Assembly (NCBI GenBank): GCA_031291475.1
Contig: JARLIY010000103.1
Coordinates: 124,001-188,000 of the forward strand
DNA from: Xanthobacteraceae bacterium
Lineage (GTDB): Bacteria; Pseudomonadota; Alphaproteobacteria; Rhizobiales; Xanthobacteraceae
Direction: 5' to 3'
DNA length: 64,000 nucleotides
Below are positions 50,675 through 59,519 of the stretch, piece after piece; the first letter of the stretch is position 1; each line of letters starts with the position of its first letter. Made by a program: the position numbers and the translations under genes. A model generated the notes under the pieces. It had not been told where the DNA came from. It was given only the letters and a program-made list of their open reading frames with translations, and did not search any database.

Positions 50675-50905
50675 GCTTGTCTCACAGCCGCGACATTTTG
50701 TCGGGTTAACGCGGCAAACGGTTTGGTCGGCCCGTCGCGCCCTGACGTCGAGAAATAGTTAGCTCACGCGACGACTTGCTCAAAACTAACGCCGCGCAGG
50801 ATTTCGGTTGATCGGTTCATGACGGAGAACGGAACTGCAAGCGTGGAAGTGCAGACTGCGGTGCCCTGCCGAGCGCGCAGTTATTGGGTTCTGTGTGGCT
50901 CAGGA

Positions 50906-51652
50906 TCATCCTTCCGCTTGCCGATACGGTTCGCCGCAGCCCGCGCGGGTGGCCCAGTATTCCCAAGCGCGCCAACTCTCCGGGGCGTGCGGCTTGTAGC
51001 TTGCCGTGCGCGCGGCGATCTCCCCAGGGGATAGCGGCTTCGGCTCGCCAAGCCGCATCGCGTTCATCTGCACGCGGGCATTGCGCGGCAGATAGACCGC
51101 AAGCCGGACCACTTCGAAGATTGAGCCTGCGGCCGCGGAAAAGCCGTGCCCGCGCATCAGCGCAGCTTTGCCAGCGCCAAGACAGCCCGCCAGATCGCGC
51201 CCCTGCGCCATATTGGTGACCAAGAGATTGGTGTCGCCGAATTTGTCGCGGATATCCCAGACCGGCACCGCGCCGCCGACGAAAGCCGCGGAATGGATGA
51301 CCGGCACAAGCGGCGTCGCGACCAAGCCGAAGGGCAGAGTGTCCTCGGCATGCGCGTGTACCACCGCTTGTACGTCGGGCCGCGCCTCGAAAATCGCCGC
51401 ATGAATGAAACGCTCGAGATACGGGGGACGCTTATCGTTGACCGGCTCGCCCATCTCATCGAATTCGATCAGATCGCGGCGCTCGACCAGTTCGGGCGAG
51501 AGCGAGCGCGACAGAAAGAAATGCTTCGGATTGTCGGGATGGCGCACACTGATGTGACCGTAGGCGTCGACGACGTCCTCCCGGGCAAGAACGCGGTTGG
51601 CGACAACAAGATCGCGCAGCAGATCTTCGAGTTGGTTCATATTCGCGCCCAT
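50906..51652 (-). CDS. Class II aldolase/adducin family protein
   Basis: The protein has 248 residues. YGHISVRHPDNPKHFFLSRS is the conserved substrate loop, and the metal ligands are in VVHAHAEDTLPFG (His99, His101) and RGHGFS (His near 169), with Glu80 as a possible acid. Members include fuculose-phosphate aldolase and aromatic-degradation decarboxylases or aldolases. Placed between a hydroxylase and a carrier it may act on a C-C bond or a carboxylate of the same substrate. Start at 51652 (ATG) or 51640; ribosome sites do not decide. Confidence 0.85.
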   Translation of the reverse strand: MGANMNQLEDLLRDLVVANRVLAREDVVDAYGHISVRHPDNPKHFFLSRSLSPELVERRDLIEFDEMGEPVNDKRPPYLERFIHAAIFEARPDVQAVVHAHAEDTLPFGLVATPLVPVIHSAAFVGGAVPVWDIRDKFGDTNLLVTNMAQGRDLAGCLGAGKAALMRGHGFSAAAGSIFEVVRLAVYLPRNARVQMNAMRLGEPKPLSPGEIAARTASYKPHAPESWRAWEYWATRAGCGEPYRQAEG

Positions 51653-51729
51653 CCTTTACGTTGCTTGTGCTAACGATATTGTCGGCATTGCGTGCCGGCA
51701 AGCCGGCGCCGCGTTCAGACGTTCTGCGC

Positions 51730-53169
51730 TCAGTGCAGGCCGATGAGCGGCCAATAGAACGTAACCAGCAAAAGCAGCATGACGAATTCGATGACCGTCA
51801 GCAGCGCGCCCATATACAGGAGGTCACGGGCGGCGAAGTATCCGTAAGAGTAGCCGACAATCAGGACGCCCGATTGATAGACGAAAAGTTTGCCACCCGC
51901 GGCGAACGTCCAGATCATGCCAAGCAGCAGCGGATTGAGGCCGTCCGTCTTGGCGAACTCCATGACCAGCGGAATCGTCGCACCGAGCATCGAGATTTCG
52001 CTCGCCAGGAAGAAATGCGAGACGACCGCGGTCCAGTACATGACGATCGTGGTCATGATGATGTTGGTCATGAACGGCTGCACGAACGCGAACACTGAGC
52101 CAGTCAGAACGTGCAAGCCGTTCGTTGCCTCCAGCACCGCGCCCATGCTGACCGCGGCGGCGACGAAAAATACCGGCAGATAATTGAGCCGCCTGAGGTC
52201 TTCGATCTCGAGCACGCCGACGCGCGGTAACAGCGCGAACAGGCCAGCGCCCATGGCAATGACCGCAGGCGAGATGTGATGCAGAAAGTCCGTCAGCCAT
52301 AGCAGGATCGCCGCCGCCATCAGGACGGCCGCTCGCTTCTCGAGCGGCGATAGCGTTCCCAAATTCCGCATTTCCGCACGCAAATAATCGCGGCCACCGG
52401 CGAGCGCGACGTTTTCTGGCGGATAGAGCTTGAGCGTCAGCCACCAGGCGGCGAGCACGGTAACAATGCTGCACGGCAGGAAGGCGATGAACCAATAGCT
52501 CCACAGCAGCGTGACGCCGCCTACCTTCTCGATCAAGCCGCGGGCGGCGATTGAGGCGGCTCCGGCGATGATCATTTTGTCGAAGATATTGGCGGTGTAG
52601 GTGAGCACCAGGAACATGCCGCGCGCTACATTGCTACCGGGCGGCAAGTTGAAGGCCTCGACCAGACCGATTGCAATCGAGGCCATTATGACGACGCGGG
52701 CTGCTCCGGCCGGGACGATGAAGGTGAGCAGGAAATCCGTGACAATGAGGCTAAGCAGGATGCGCGGATAGGTAACGCCGACCCGCAGCATGACGAAATA
52801 GGCTAGGCGGCGCGCGATCGACGATCGGGTGGCGACCGTACCGAGCAGCAGAGCGCCGAACAAAAACCAAGGAGTGTCGTTAGCGAAGCCGCTGAACGCC
52901 ACGGGAAATCGAACGATACCGAGCGCCCAAAACAGAAAGCAGCCGATCAATCCGGTCAAGGCAAATTCCATGGCCCGGGTAATCCAGGCCACGATCATGA
53001 ATCCGACGATCGCAAAGCAGTGCTTGGTTTCGAGCTCGAGCGGGAGCGGTGCGAACCAAATAATCAGCGGAACCAGAACGCTGAGAATCTGCCCGATAAT
53101 GACGAGGCAGGAGTTCGGATTTTCAAGAGACGCGGGCGACGGCAAAGCTCCGGCGTCGGCGGCCACCAT
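51730..53169 (-). CDS. SLC13-type anion/dicarboxylate carrier
   Basis: The protein has 479 residues with about eleven membrane segments. The family features are VVAWITRAMEFALTGLIG near helix 3, GALLLGTVATRSSIARRLAYF and ARVVIMASIAIGLVEAFNLP, and the mirrored second half with VSHFFLASEISMLGATIPLV. The start is ATG 53169 with GAGGGAG upstream, which excludes the basic N-terminal extension of the longer frame. It would import a dicarboxylate or aromatic acid for the adjacent hydroxylase and aldolase. Confidence 0.85.
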   Translation of the reverse strand: MVAADAGALPSPASLENPNSCLVIIGQILSVLVPLIIWFAPLPLELETKHCFAIVGFMIVAWITRAMEFALTGLIGCFLFWALGIVRFPVAFSGFANDTPWFLFGALLLGTVATRSSIARRLAYFVMLRVGVTYPRILLSLIVTDFLLTFIVPAGAARVVIMASIAIGLVEAFNLPPGSNVARGMFLVLTYTANIFDKMIIAGAASIAARGLIEKVGGVTLLWSYWFIAFLPCSIVTVLAAWWLTLKLYPPENVALAGGRDYLRAEMRNLGTLSPLEKRAAVLMAAAILLWLTDFLHHISPAVIAMGAGLFALLPRVGVLEIEDLRRLNYLPVFFVAAAVSMGAVLEATNGLHVLTGSVFAFVQPFMTNIIMTTIVMYWTAVVSHFFLASEISMLGATIPLVMEFAKTDGLNPLLLGMIWTFAAGGKLFVYQSGVLIVGYSYGYFAARDLLYMGALLTVIEFVMLLLLVTFYWPLIGLH

Positions 53170-53594
53170 GCGTTTCTCCCTCTCCGAGGTCGGGTCCGCC
53201 CGGCTGGCGGGGCGCCTGGCTCGCGCTCTTCGAATCGACCCGTGCGAGTTGATCAAAACGCGTCAACGTCGCGGAGTGAGCTGCTGTTGCAATGCCTAGT
53301 TTCTAACTATGCCCTTTGTCAAAGCAAGAGTATCGAGGCGGTTACGTGACGGTCGATATTACTCTACCAGCATTTGACTTCTAGGTCGCGATAAGGAAAG
53401 GGCGGCAGTTAATCATAGCTCTCGGCCCCAAAGCGCGTAGCTCCCACGGGGACAACACGGCCACATTCGTGGTGTCCGCGCAACGTCCGCTTTCACTCCG
53501 ACAGCGACTAAATTGCTGAATTACGGCAAGGCACGTGACGGGCCACCTCCGGAAGTTTTTTCCAGCGCCCAAAGGCGTAGTGCGATCTCGGCCG
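53170..53594. other. Gene-free region between the SLC13 and cyclase genes
   Basis: No gene is supported in about 425 bases. The first 90 bases may hold the SLC13 promoter. A dispersed sequence (AACGTCCGCTTTCACTCC) lies near 53482, similar to motifs at 38844, 47156 and 57268. Nothing else is recognisable. Confidence 0.5.
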
Positions 53595-55358
53595 TTAGTT
53601 TGGCAATCCGGCTTTCGTGAGACCCTCGGCAACACTTTCGACATCCTCTTGCCGGAAGGGTTGCCGGCTGAAATGTTCTTTGAATGAGTATTTCGGATTG
53701 ATTTCTTTGAGCTCGCGCCAGATGCGACGGGCCTCATCGAGCTGACCGAGATGACCAAGAGCGGAAGTTAGCGCGGCGCGCGAAAAATCCGTCTTGGGCA
53801 CGAGGAGAATACGCTGCCTGAGAAGGGTCGCCGCTGTTTCGTACTTGCCGGCAAGCAGGTACGCCATGCCGAGGAAGTGGACATATTGGTGATTAGAAGC
53901 GGGATCTAGGCGCATTGCGCGCTCTATCATTGGAACCGCCTCCAGCGGTTGTCCCGAGTAGCTGCGAATGCCGCCAAGAGTGTTGTAGGCCATGGCGAGA
54001 TTCGGATTGAGGGACAGCGCGATCTCTGCCTCGGATTTCGCCCGATCGAGGTCCTTTTCGTATATTGCGGCCCACGACGCGACAAGTCGCGCCAGCGGTT
54101 CTTTCGGATTCTTTTCGATCGCTTGTTTCGCATACCGCTTGCCAAGCGGTAGCGAGCTGTCAGGGTCATCGCTCCAACGATTTTGGTAGTCGAACATGTA
54201 CGCCATACCTAGTCCTGCATAGGCTTGCGAATAGCTGGGATCGATTTCGATTGCCCTCGTGAAGAACGCTTTCGACTGCTCAAACGTCTCCCGGTTTTTG
54301 GAATTCCCAAGCAGGAGCTCGCGGCCGCGAAGGGCCCAGTCGTAAGCGTCGATATTGGACGTCCCGCTGTCGGTAAGCCGAGCGTTCTCGGCCGGGCTGA
54401 GAGTCACTTTCAGCGCCTCGACTATGCGGTGCGTGACGTCGTCCTGAACTTCAAAGATATCTGTTAAATCACGGTCGTAGCGCTCGGCCCAGACATGGGC
54501 GCCGCTTGCGGTGTCGATGAGCTGTGCGGTGATGCGCACGCGTTGGCCGGCTCGGCGGATCGAGCCTTCGAGCACCGAACGCACAACAAGCTCGCGGCCG
54601 ACAGTGCGGACGTCGACCGCGCGTCCCTTGTAGGTGAAGCTGGAATTGCGCGCGATGACCGTCAAGCCGCCGATCTTCGACAGATCGGTGATGATGTCTT
54701 CGGTGATGCCGTCGGAAAAGTACTCCTGCTCCGGATCGCCGGACATGTTGGTGAACGGCAACACGGCGATCGAGGGCTTGTCGTCGGGCTGTAGTGGAGG
54801 CGCTGGCCGCGCGGGTGCCGGCTGTGCCGGAGCAGCATCAAGGCGGATGCGGTACACCCGTACCGGCCGCGCGATGTTCTTGAGCTGGCGATCGCCGAGA
54901 TCTTCGCAGGAAAAATTCATCTTGCCGTCGATTTCGTCGCGCACCTTGGCGGAAACGCAAATGCCGCCCGGTTCGGCGATGCCCTCGAGTCGCGCAGCGA
55001 TGTTGATGCCGTCGCCGAAAATGCGCTCGCTGTCGTAGATGACATCGCCGAGGTTGATGCCGATGCGAAACTGCATGCGCCGCGCCGGCTCGACGGCGCT
55101 ATTGCGTTCGGCCATCGCGCGCTGAATGGTGACGGCGCATTCGACCGCGTTCACGACGCTGGAAAACTCGGCCAATATGCCGTCGCCCGCGGTGTCGATG
55201 ATCCGTCCGCTGAAGTCGCCCACCATTGGCAGCACCACGGCCTGATGGCTCTTCAAGTCGTTGACAGTGCGCGCTTCATCGGCGCCCATGAGGGCACTAT
55301 AATCGGCGATATCGGCGGCCAAGATCGCTGCGAGCCTGCGCGAATGGCTCTCAGGCAT
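53595..55358 (-). CDS. Class III adenylate/guanylate cyclase with TPR domain
   Basis: The protein has 587 residues. The cyclase domain (about 1-175) starts LAAILAADIADYSALMGADE, with metal Asp16 and the second metal Asp59 in DTAGDGILAEF. Asn119 and Arg123 in INIAARLEGIAEPGG are the transition-state residues, so the active site is complete. A linker rich in Ala and Pro follows, then the FlgO/CadC-like domain PSIAVLPFTNMSGDPEQEYFS. TPR repeats (about 330-560) carry SQAYAGLGMAYM and AMAYNTLGGIRSY. This architecture is common in Bradyrhizobium-like genomes. Starts at ATG 55358 with AGAGGA upstream. Confidence 0.92.
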   Translation of the reverse strand: MPESHSRRLAAILAADIADYSALMGADEARTVNDLKSHQAVVLPMVGDFSGRIIDTAGDGILAEFSSVVNAVECAVTIQRAMAERNSAVEPARRMQFRIGINLGDVIYDSERIFGDGINIAARLEGIAEPGGICVSAKVRDEIDGKMNFSCEDLGDRQLKNIARPVRVYRIRLDAAPAQPAPARPAPPLQPDDKPSIAVLPFTNMSGDPEQEYFSDGITEDIITDLSKIGGLTVIARNSSFTYKGRAVDVRTVGRELVVRSVLEGSIRRAGQRVRITAQLIDTASGAHVWAERYDRDLTDIFEVQDDVTHRIVEALKVTLSPAENARLTDSGTSNIDAYDWALRGRELLLGNSKNRETFEQSKAFFTRAIEIDPSYSQAYAGLGMAYMFDYQNRWSDDPDSSLPLGKRYAKQAIEKNPKEPLARLVASWAAIYEKDLDRAKSEAEIALSLNPNLAMAYNTLGGIRSYSGQPLEAVPMIERAMRLDPASNHQYVHFLGMAYLLAGKYETAATLLRQRILLVPKTDFSRAALTSALGHLGQLDEARRIWRELKEINPKYSFKEHFSRQPFRQEDVESVAEGLTKAGLPN

Positions 55359-55758
55359 AGGGAATCCTCTGTTCCGACGCTGCGATGGGCGTCGGGGAAC
55401 ACGTATATTGTAGCCCAAAAGATACCACACCCGTCAGCGGTGCTGGAACCCGATCAGGATTCCACAGCCGGCCATTCATCGCCGCGCTTGTCGCCTTCGG
55501 GTCAAACGCGTCGCTTTCGCGCCGTCCACGGCACGTCCGATCTACCCTCAACAGCAGGCGTTCGTTTGACAGTTCGTGCCGGCAGCGATGGGCCAACAGT
55601 TGCCTCACGCACCGCAGCAAAATCGGGCCAGTTTTGGCATGTCCAGAGCAGTTGGCCTTTATCCGCTTTGCCGTCCTCAAGGATGGGTATCCCCGGGCAT
55701 TAAAATCGACCTAGGATATTAGGGCTGACCTCAACAACTCGGAAGCTGGGAGGACGTT
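55359..55758. other. Intergenic region beside the cyclase gene; no gene supported
   Basis: Open frames cross this stretch on both strands, but their translations are arginine- and serine-rich and show no recognisable fold. I regard them as chance frames, possibly a dispersed repeat frequent beside cyclase genes in this group. GGGAGGACGTT at the right end is the ribosome site of the next gene. Confidence 0.5.
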
Positions 55759-56427
55759 ATGACAAGTCGCAACGCGAGCATTGCAGGTGGTATCGCCGGA
55801 ATTGTTGGTTGGGTCGTATTCTTCGTGGCCTTTGTTCTTGCACCGACGCCGCCGACGCTGGGGGCTTCGGCAGCGGATATCGCCGGCTACTATACGGAAA
55901 ATCATCACGGAACCCTGATCTCAGCATTCCTCTTCGCAACCACGGCACCATTGTTCACAATTTGGGCCGGGGTCCTGGCAGCGAGACTACGCGATGCCGA
56001 GCGAGAGGGTGCATGGCTGTACCTGGCATTCTTGGCAGGAGTGATTGTCACCCTGGCAGTTGATGTGTCGGCCTCATTCATCACGATGGCTCTGTCGGGT
56101 CGTGGATCGACTGCGGGTGACGCAACCGCGCAGACGCTTTCGGATATTGCGAACTACGGTTACATCTTCACTGGCTTCGGCTCGGTCGCGTTCGTCTGAG
56201 CGGCTTCTGTGGTCATGATCCGTACCGGCGAAATCGCTCGGACCCTCGGGCAGTTGGGCCTTCTGGTGGCTGCGATTCAAGTCGTTTATTTACTCACCGC
56301 ATTCTTCAACGATGGACTCATGGTCGGTGGTGGCCTGATCGCGGGCTTCACGTTGCTCGGGCTGTGGTTGCTGGCCGTTTCAATAGCGATGATTGTTCGT
56401 GAGCCGGTGGTCAAAACAATGCGCTGA
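55759..56427 (+). pseudogene. Four-to-six-helix membrane protein interrupted by an in-frame TGA
   Basis: The frame begins with a strong GGGAGGACGTT ribosome site. It codes for three to four membrane segments (IAGGIAGIVGWVVFFVAFVL and others) to FTGFGSVAFV, where TGA occurs at 56197-56199. The same frame continues AASVVMIRTGEIARTLGQLG and two further helices to a stop at 56425-56427. Together it would give about 222 residues of a DUF4386-like protein. A single TGG-to-TGA change would explain the break. Readthrough is unlikely without evidence. Confidence 0.75.
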
Positions 56428-56451
56428 AACTTCGCGCGGGAGGTTGGAGTC

Positions 56452-57171
56452 TTGGCGATTATTGTGCTTGCCCACGGCGCTTGGTCGGCGGCTTGGGCTT
56501 GGAAGAAAGTGCGGCCCTTGATGGCCGCAGCCGGGCATCAGTTCTTCACGCCGACTTACACCGGGCTGGGCGAGCGGGCACACTTGGCAAGCCCGTCAAA
56601 CGATCTCGAAACTCATATTCAGGATGTGCTTGGCGTTTTGCAGTTTGAAGAGCTGCGCGAGGTCGTGCTGATCGGACACAGCTACGGTGGCATGGTGGCG
56701 ACCGGTGTGGCCGACCGAGCGCGCGATCGCGTGGCACGGCTGATCTATCTCGATGCCTTCGTACCCGCGAACGGACAGGCTTTGATCGACATGGTACCGT
56801 CTGCCGAGCGGCAACGGCTGCTGGATAGCGTCAAGGCGGGCGACGGTTGGCGCGTCACGCCCAATCCTACTCCGCCCGATACGTCTCCAGAGGATTTGGA
56901 ATGGATTAGCAAGTACAGGATGCCGCAGTCCGTTAAGTGCTTCCAGCAGCCGCTTCAATTGCAGGGAGAGCTTAGCTTACCGCGCGCATACATACACTGC
57001 ACACGATATGCCGACAAAAAACCATTCAGTCAGTTTGCGGACCGTGCGAAAGGCGAAGCTGGATGGCAGGCATATGAACTCGACGCCAGCCATAGTCCCA
57101 ATGTCACCGCGCCGACAGCTCTTGTGGAGGCCCTCACGCAGATTGTGGGTCGAACACATAGTGGGGAGTGA
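56452..57171 (+). CDS. Alpha/beta hydrolase, small esterase type (EstC/PNAE-like)
   Basis: The protein has 239 residues. It starts with TTG at 56452 after a GGGAGG-rich stretch. IVLAHGAWSAAWAWKKVRPLM holds the oxyanion loop HGAW, the nucleophile elbow is GHSYGG near residue 75, and the base is in DASHSPNVTAP near the C-terminus. The acid residue is not obvious: the region at YIHCTRYADKKPF has Asp in a fitting place. Relatives are plant-type methylesterases, hydroxynitrile lyases and bacterial EstC. The substrate is unknown. Confidence 0.85.
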   Translation: MAIIVLAHGAWSAAWAWKKVRPLMAAAGHQFFTPTYTGLGERAHLASPSNDLETHIQDVLGVLQFEELREVVLIGHSYGGMVATGVADRARDRVARLIYLDAFVPANGQALIDMVPSAERQRLLDSVKAGDGWRVTPNPTPPDTSPEDLEWISKYRMPQSVKCFQQPLQLQGELSLPRAYIHCTRYADKKPFSQFADRAKGEAGWQAYELDASHSPNVTAPTALVEALTQIVGRTHSGE

Positions 57172-57233
57172 CATTGACGCTGACGACGTAATCGAATGAA
57201 CCGTTTCGCAATGCGACAACTGAAGGTGGCGAA

Positions 57234-57425
57234 GTGACGTCATGGGTCAATTGCTACCGAAATGGGATGTCCGCCGTCACGTCCGGTTTCCCCGATAACG
57301 GACATTCGCCGAAAGCGGCTAGTATTTTCCTTGCCGCCTACAAAGACGCTCTCACGGTGCTCGGGGAAGCGGTTGAGAGCGCCGTGCTGTACGATAATGC
57401 GGCAAGGGTTTATCGGCTCGATTGA
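57234..57425 (+). pseudogene. Amidohydrolase-type C-terminal remnant
   Basis: The last 27 residues of a 63-codon frame, DALTVLGEAVESAVLYDNAA then RVYRLD, match the usual end of amidohydrolase-2 family proteins, where the pattern is L(Y/F)(D/G)NAARLYxL. The first half of the frame shows no similarity and includes a dispersed GTCCGC-type motif. The metal-binding barrel is missing. Remnant only. Confidence 0.55.
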
Positions 57426-58243
57426 CGCGGGGCATTCCCCGGCACGATGGCGAACACACGCAAAGGACTGCCGCTTCCTTCGAGGATTTTGAGCGGCGCC
57501 GCGACGATCAGCGCCCCGGTCGCCGGCAGGCGATCGAGGTTGCACAGGCATTGCAGCCCGTATTTGCCGGCGCCGTGCATGTAATAATGACACGGATAGG
57601 GTGGCTTGAAATGTGCCGCCTGTCCCGCGTCGGTGCCGATCGTCTCGGTGCCAAAGCCGAGAACGTCGCGCTCCTTGACCAGGAAGCGGACGCAGTCCGG
57701 ATCGGGGCCGGGCGTGTGCTGGCCGGTTTCGTCGAGATTCTGAAAGGCGACGGCGTCGGCGCGTTTCGACCAGTCGGTGCGCATCAGCACCCACGAGCCG
57801 ACGGCAATGCGGCCGTGGCGTTTCTCGAAAGCTTTCACATGGCCGACGGTAAGGAGGAAATCGGCATCGGCAGCGGCCTCGGCGCTGCAATCGATGACAT
57901 TTGCCGGCACGATGAAATGCTCGATCGGTAGCGTATCGACGGAATTGTTCGGCCGATCGCGGCCGGAAATCCAGTGGATCGGCGCGTCGAAATGCGTGCC
58001 GGTATGCTCGCCGAAGCTCACGTTGTTCCAGTACCAGCCGGGGCCGCGGTCGTCGTAGCGGGAAATTTCTTCCGAGCGGAACGGACGGCACTGGCCCATC
58101 TCCGGCGGCAACACGATCGCCGGAAAATCGGGAGAGAGCGTCTGCGTCAAATCGACCAGCCGGACATTACCCGCTGCAACAAGGCCGCCGAAGCCCCCGC
58201 GGCGGCCGCTTGCGGGCGTTTTCGTTTTTTTCGACGCCTTCAT
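57410..58243 (-). CDS. Cyclase family protein (kynurenine formamidase-like, HxGTHxDxPxH)
   Basis: This 277-residue metal hydrolase has the signature EHTGTHFDAPIHW (His80, His84, Asp86, His90), LVDLTQTLSPDFPAIVLPP at the start and VLGFGTETIGTDAGQAAH in the second half. Members hydrolyse amide or lactam-like bonds in kynurenine, isatin (isatin hydrolase) or related cyclic compounds. It is the last gene of the minus-strand operon and overlaps the DUF35-SDR stop by 4 bases. An N-terminal Lys/Arg tail (residues 3-17) is unusual. Confidence 0.88.
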   Translation of the reverse strand: MKASKKTKTPASGRRGGFGGLVAAGNVRLVDLTQTLSPDFPAIVLPPEMGQCRPFRSEEISRYDDRGPGWYWNNVSFGEHTGTHFDAPIHWISGRDRPNNSVDTLPIEHFIVPANVIDCSAEAAADADFLLTVGHVKAFEKRHGRIAVGSWVLMRTDWSKRADAVAFQNLDETGQHTPGPDPDCVRFLVKERDVLGFGTETIGTDAGQAAHFKPPYPCHYYMHGAGKYGLQCLCNLDRLPATGALIVAAPLKILEGSGSPLRVFAIVPGNAPRQSSR

Positions 58244-59493
58244 GGCGCGTTCCCGCTCAGTTCGCGCTCGAGCGCCTTTGGATTTTCCAGATGCCGCGCC
58301 AGCCAATCCTGCGCCACGTCGCCCGGATAGACGTCTTCGACGGAGCCCTTCAGCGCTTCGATCACGACATGTGCCACGGCGGTCGGCGAAAGCTTCGGCG
58401 GCTGTTCCAGCTGGTCCCAGTCGTCGTCGATCGGACCGGGGAACAGATTGATGACGCGCACGCCGGCCGGCCGCAACTCGGCGCGCAAGGCTTGCGACAA
58501 CGACAGCGCCGCCGCTTTCGAGGCCGAATAGGTGCCGTGCGACGGGTAGTTGGCGAGCGCGAAGATGGAAAGCAAGTTTACCCAGGCGATGGCGTTCGCG
58601 GCGCCGTCTGCCGCGCGCGCTTGAAGCACCGGAGCAAATTCCTGGGCGAGCCGCAACAGCCCGAAATAATTCACGTCCATCTCAAGTTGAGCGGTTTCAA
58701 CGCCGCGGCGCGAGGCAATAGTGAAGGTGCGATGGTAATCGCCGGTGTTGACCACGATATCGACCTTGCCGCCGATCTCGCCGGCAAGTTCGCGTACCGA
58801 GCGGCCATCTGTGACGTCGAGCGGAACGATTGCCGCCTGCGGCAGCGCGCGCAGTGCTTCGAAGCCCGGCACTTTCTTCCAGGGCTCGGCTTCGCCGATC
58901 CAGATCAGATCCGCGCCGGCGGCCGAAAGCGCGCGCACGATTGCTTGTCCGAGCGCCGATTTGCCGTCGGTGACCAGGATTTTGCGGGAGCGCGGATCGC
59001 AAGTCATCTCGCGCAGCTTCGGATCGTCCGACATGAGAGTCCTCCCCTGGTCCGGAACGGCGACGAGCACTGCCTGGCTGGCCCGATCGAGCGCCGCTTC
59101 GACGCGCACCCGGCAGGGTGCAGCGCCGACATTTTCGTGCACATAAGCAATCACGTTGACGCCGGCGTCCAAGCGAACGTTGCCGACGCGCCAGGGCAGG
59201 CGCTCGCGAAAGAACAGCTCCTGAGCGTTGCGTAGCGTCGTTTCGGCGATGAGTTCGCCGCGACCGTCCTGCGGGCGCCAGATCAAACGGTGCGACAGGC
59301 AGGCGCGGCAGACTTCGCGCGGCGGATACTGGACGGCGCCGCAATCGAGGCAGACTTGCAGCTCGAGCCGGCCGCGGGCGGCGGCGGCGGTGAGCCCCAG
59401 TGCGACGCGGCTGCGCGGAGCAGGCGGCAGCGTCGGCAGCCGCGTGCGCAGCACCGGATTTTTCTGCTTCGGCCGTTTTGCCGGCTCGCCCAT
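58240..59493 (-). CDS. DUF35 (Zn-ribbon OB-fold) fused to a short-chain dehydrogenase
   Basis: The protein has 417 residues. Residues about 40-150 are a DUF35 domain: a rubredoxin-like zinc ribbon with Cys48, Cys51, Cys62 and Cys65 (CLDCGAVQYPPREVCRAC) and an OB part (VGNVRLDAGVNVIAYVHENV). Residues about 165-417 are an SDR with Ser309, Tyr322 and Lys326 (LLSIFALANY, TYSASKAA) and a degenerate nucleotide loop TDGKSALG. DUF35 proteins pair with thiolase-fold enzymes and bind acyl-CoA. The fusion is unusual. It starts 26 bases after the thiolase-like stop. Confidence 0.88.
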   Translation of the reverse strand: MGEPAKRPKQKNPVLRTRLPTLPPAPRSRVALGLTAAAARGRLELQVCLDCGAVQYPPREVCRACLSHRLIWRPQDGRGELIAETTLRNAQELFFRERLPWRVGNVRLDAGVNVIAYVHENVGAAPCRVRVEAALDRASQAVLVAVPDQGRTLMSDDPKLREMTCDPRSRKILVTDGKSALGQAIVRALSAAGADLIWIGEAEPWKKVPGFEALRALPQAAIVPLDVTDGRSVRELAGEIGGKVDIVVNTGDYHRTFTIASRRGVETAQLEMDVNYFGLLRLAQEFAPVLQARAADGAANAIAWVNLLSIFALANYPSHGTYSASKAAALSLSQALRAELRPAGVRVINLFPGPIDDDWDQLEQPPKLSPTAVAHVVIEALKGSVEDVYPGDVAQDWLARHLENPKALERELSGNAP

Positions 59494-59519
59494 TCTTCGC
59501 TTCCTCACCCGTTCCAAAC

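Noticed and set aside
53245-53268. Another FNR-like site (TTGATCAAAACGCGTCAA)
   Set aside because: The spacing between the half-sites is wrong for the TTGAT-N4-ATCAA consensus, and it lies upstream of the chosen SLC13 start only by chance.
55385-55714. 109-codon open frames on both strands beside the cyclase gene
   Set aside because: They are Arg/Ser-rich with no ribosome site and no similarity that I can recognise; they are treated as chance frames.
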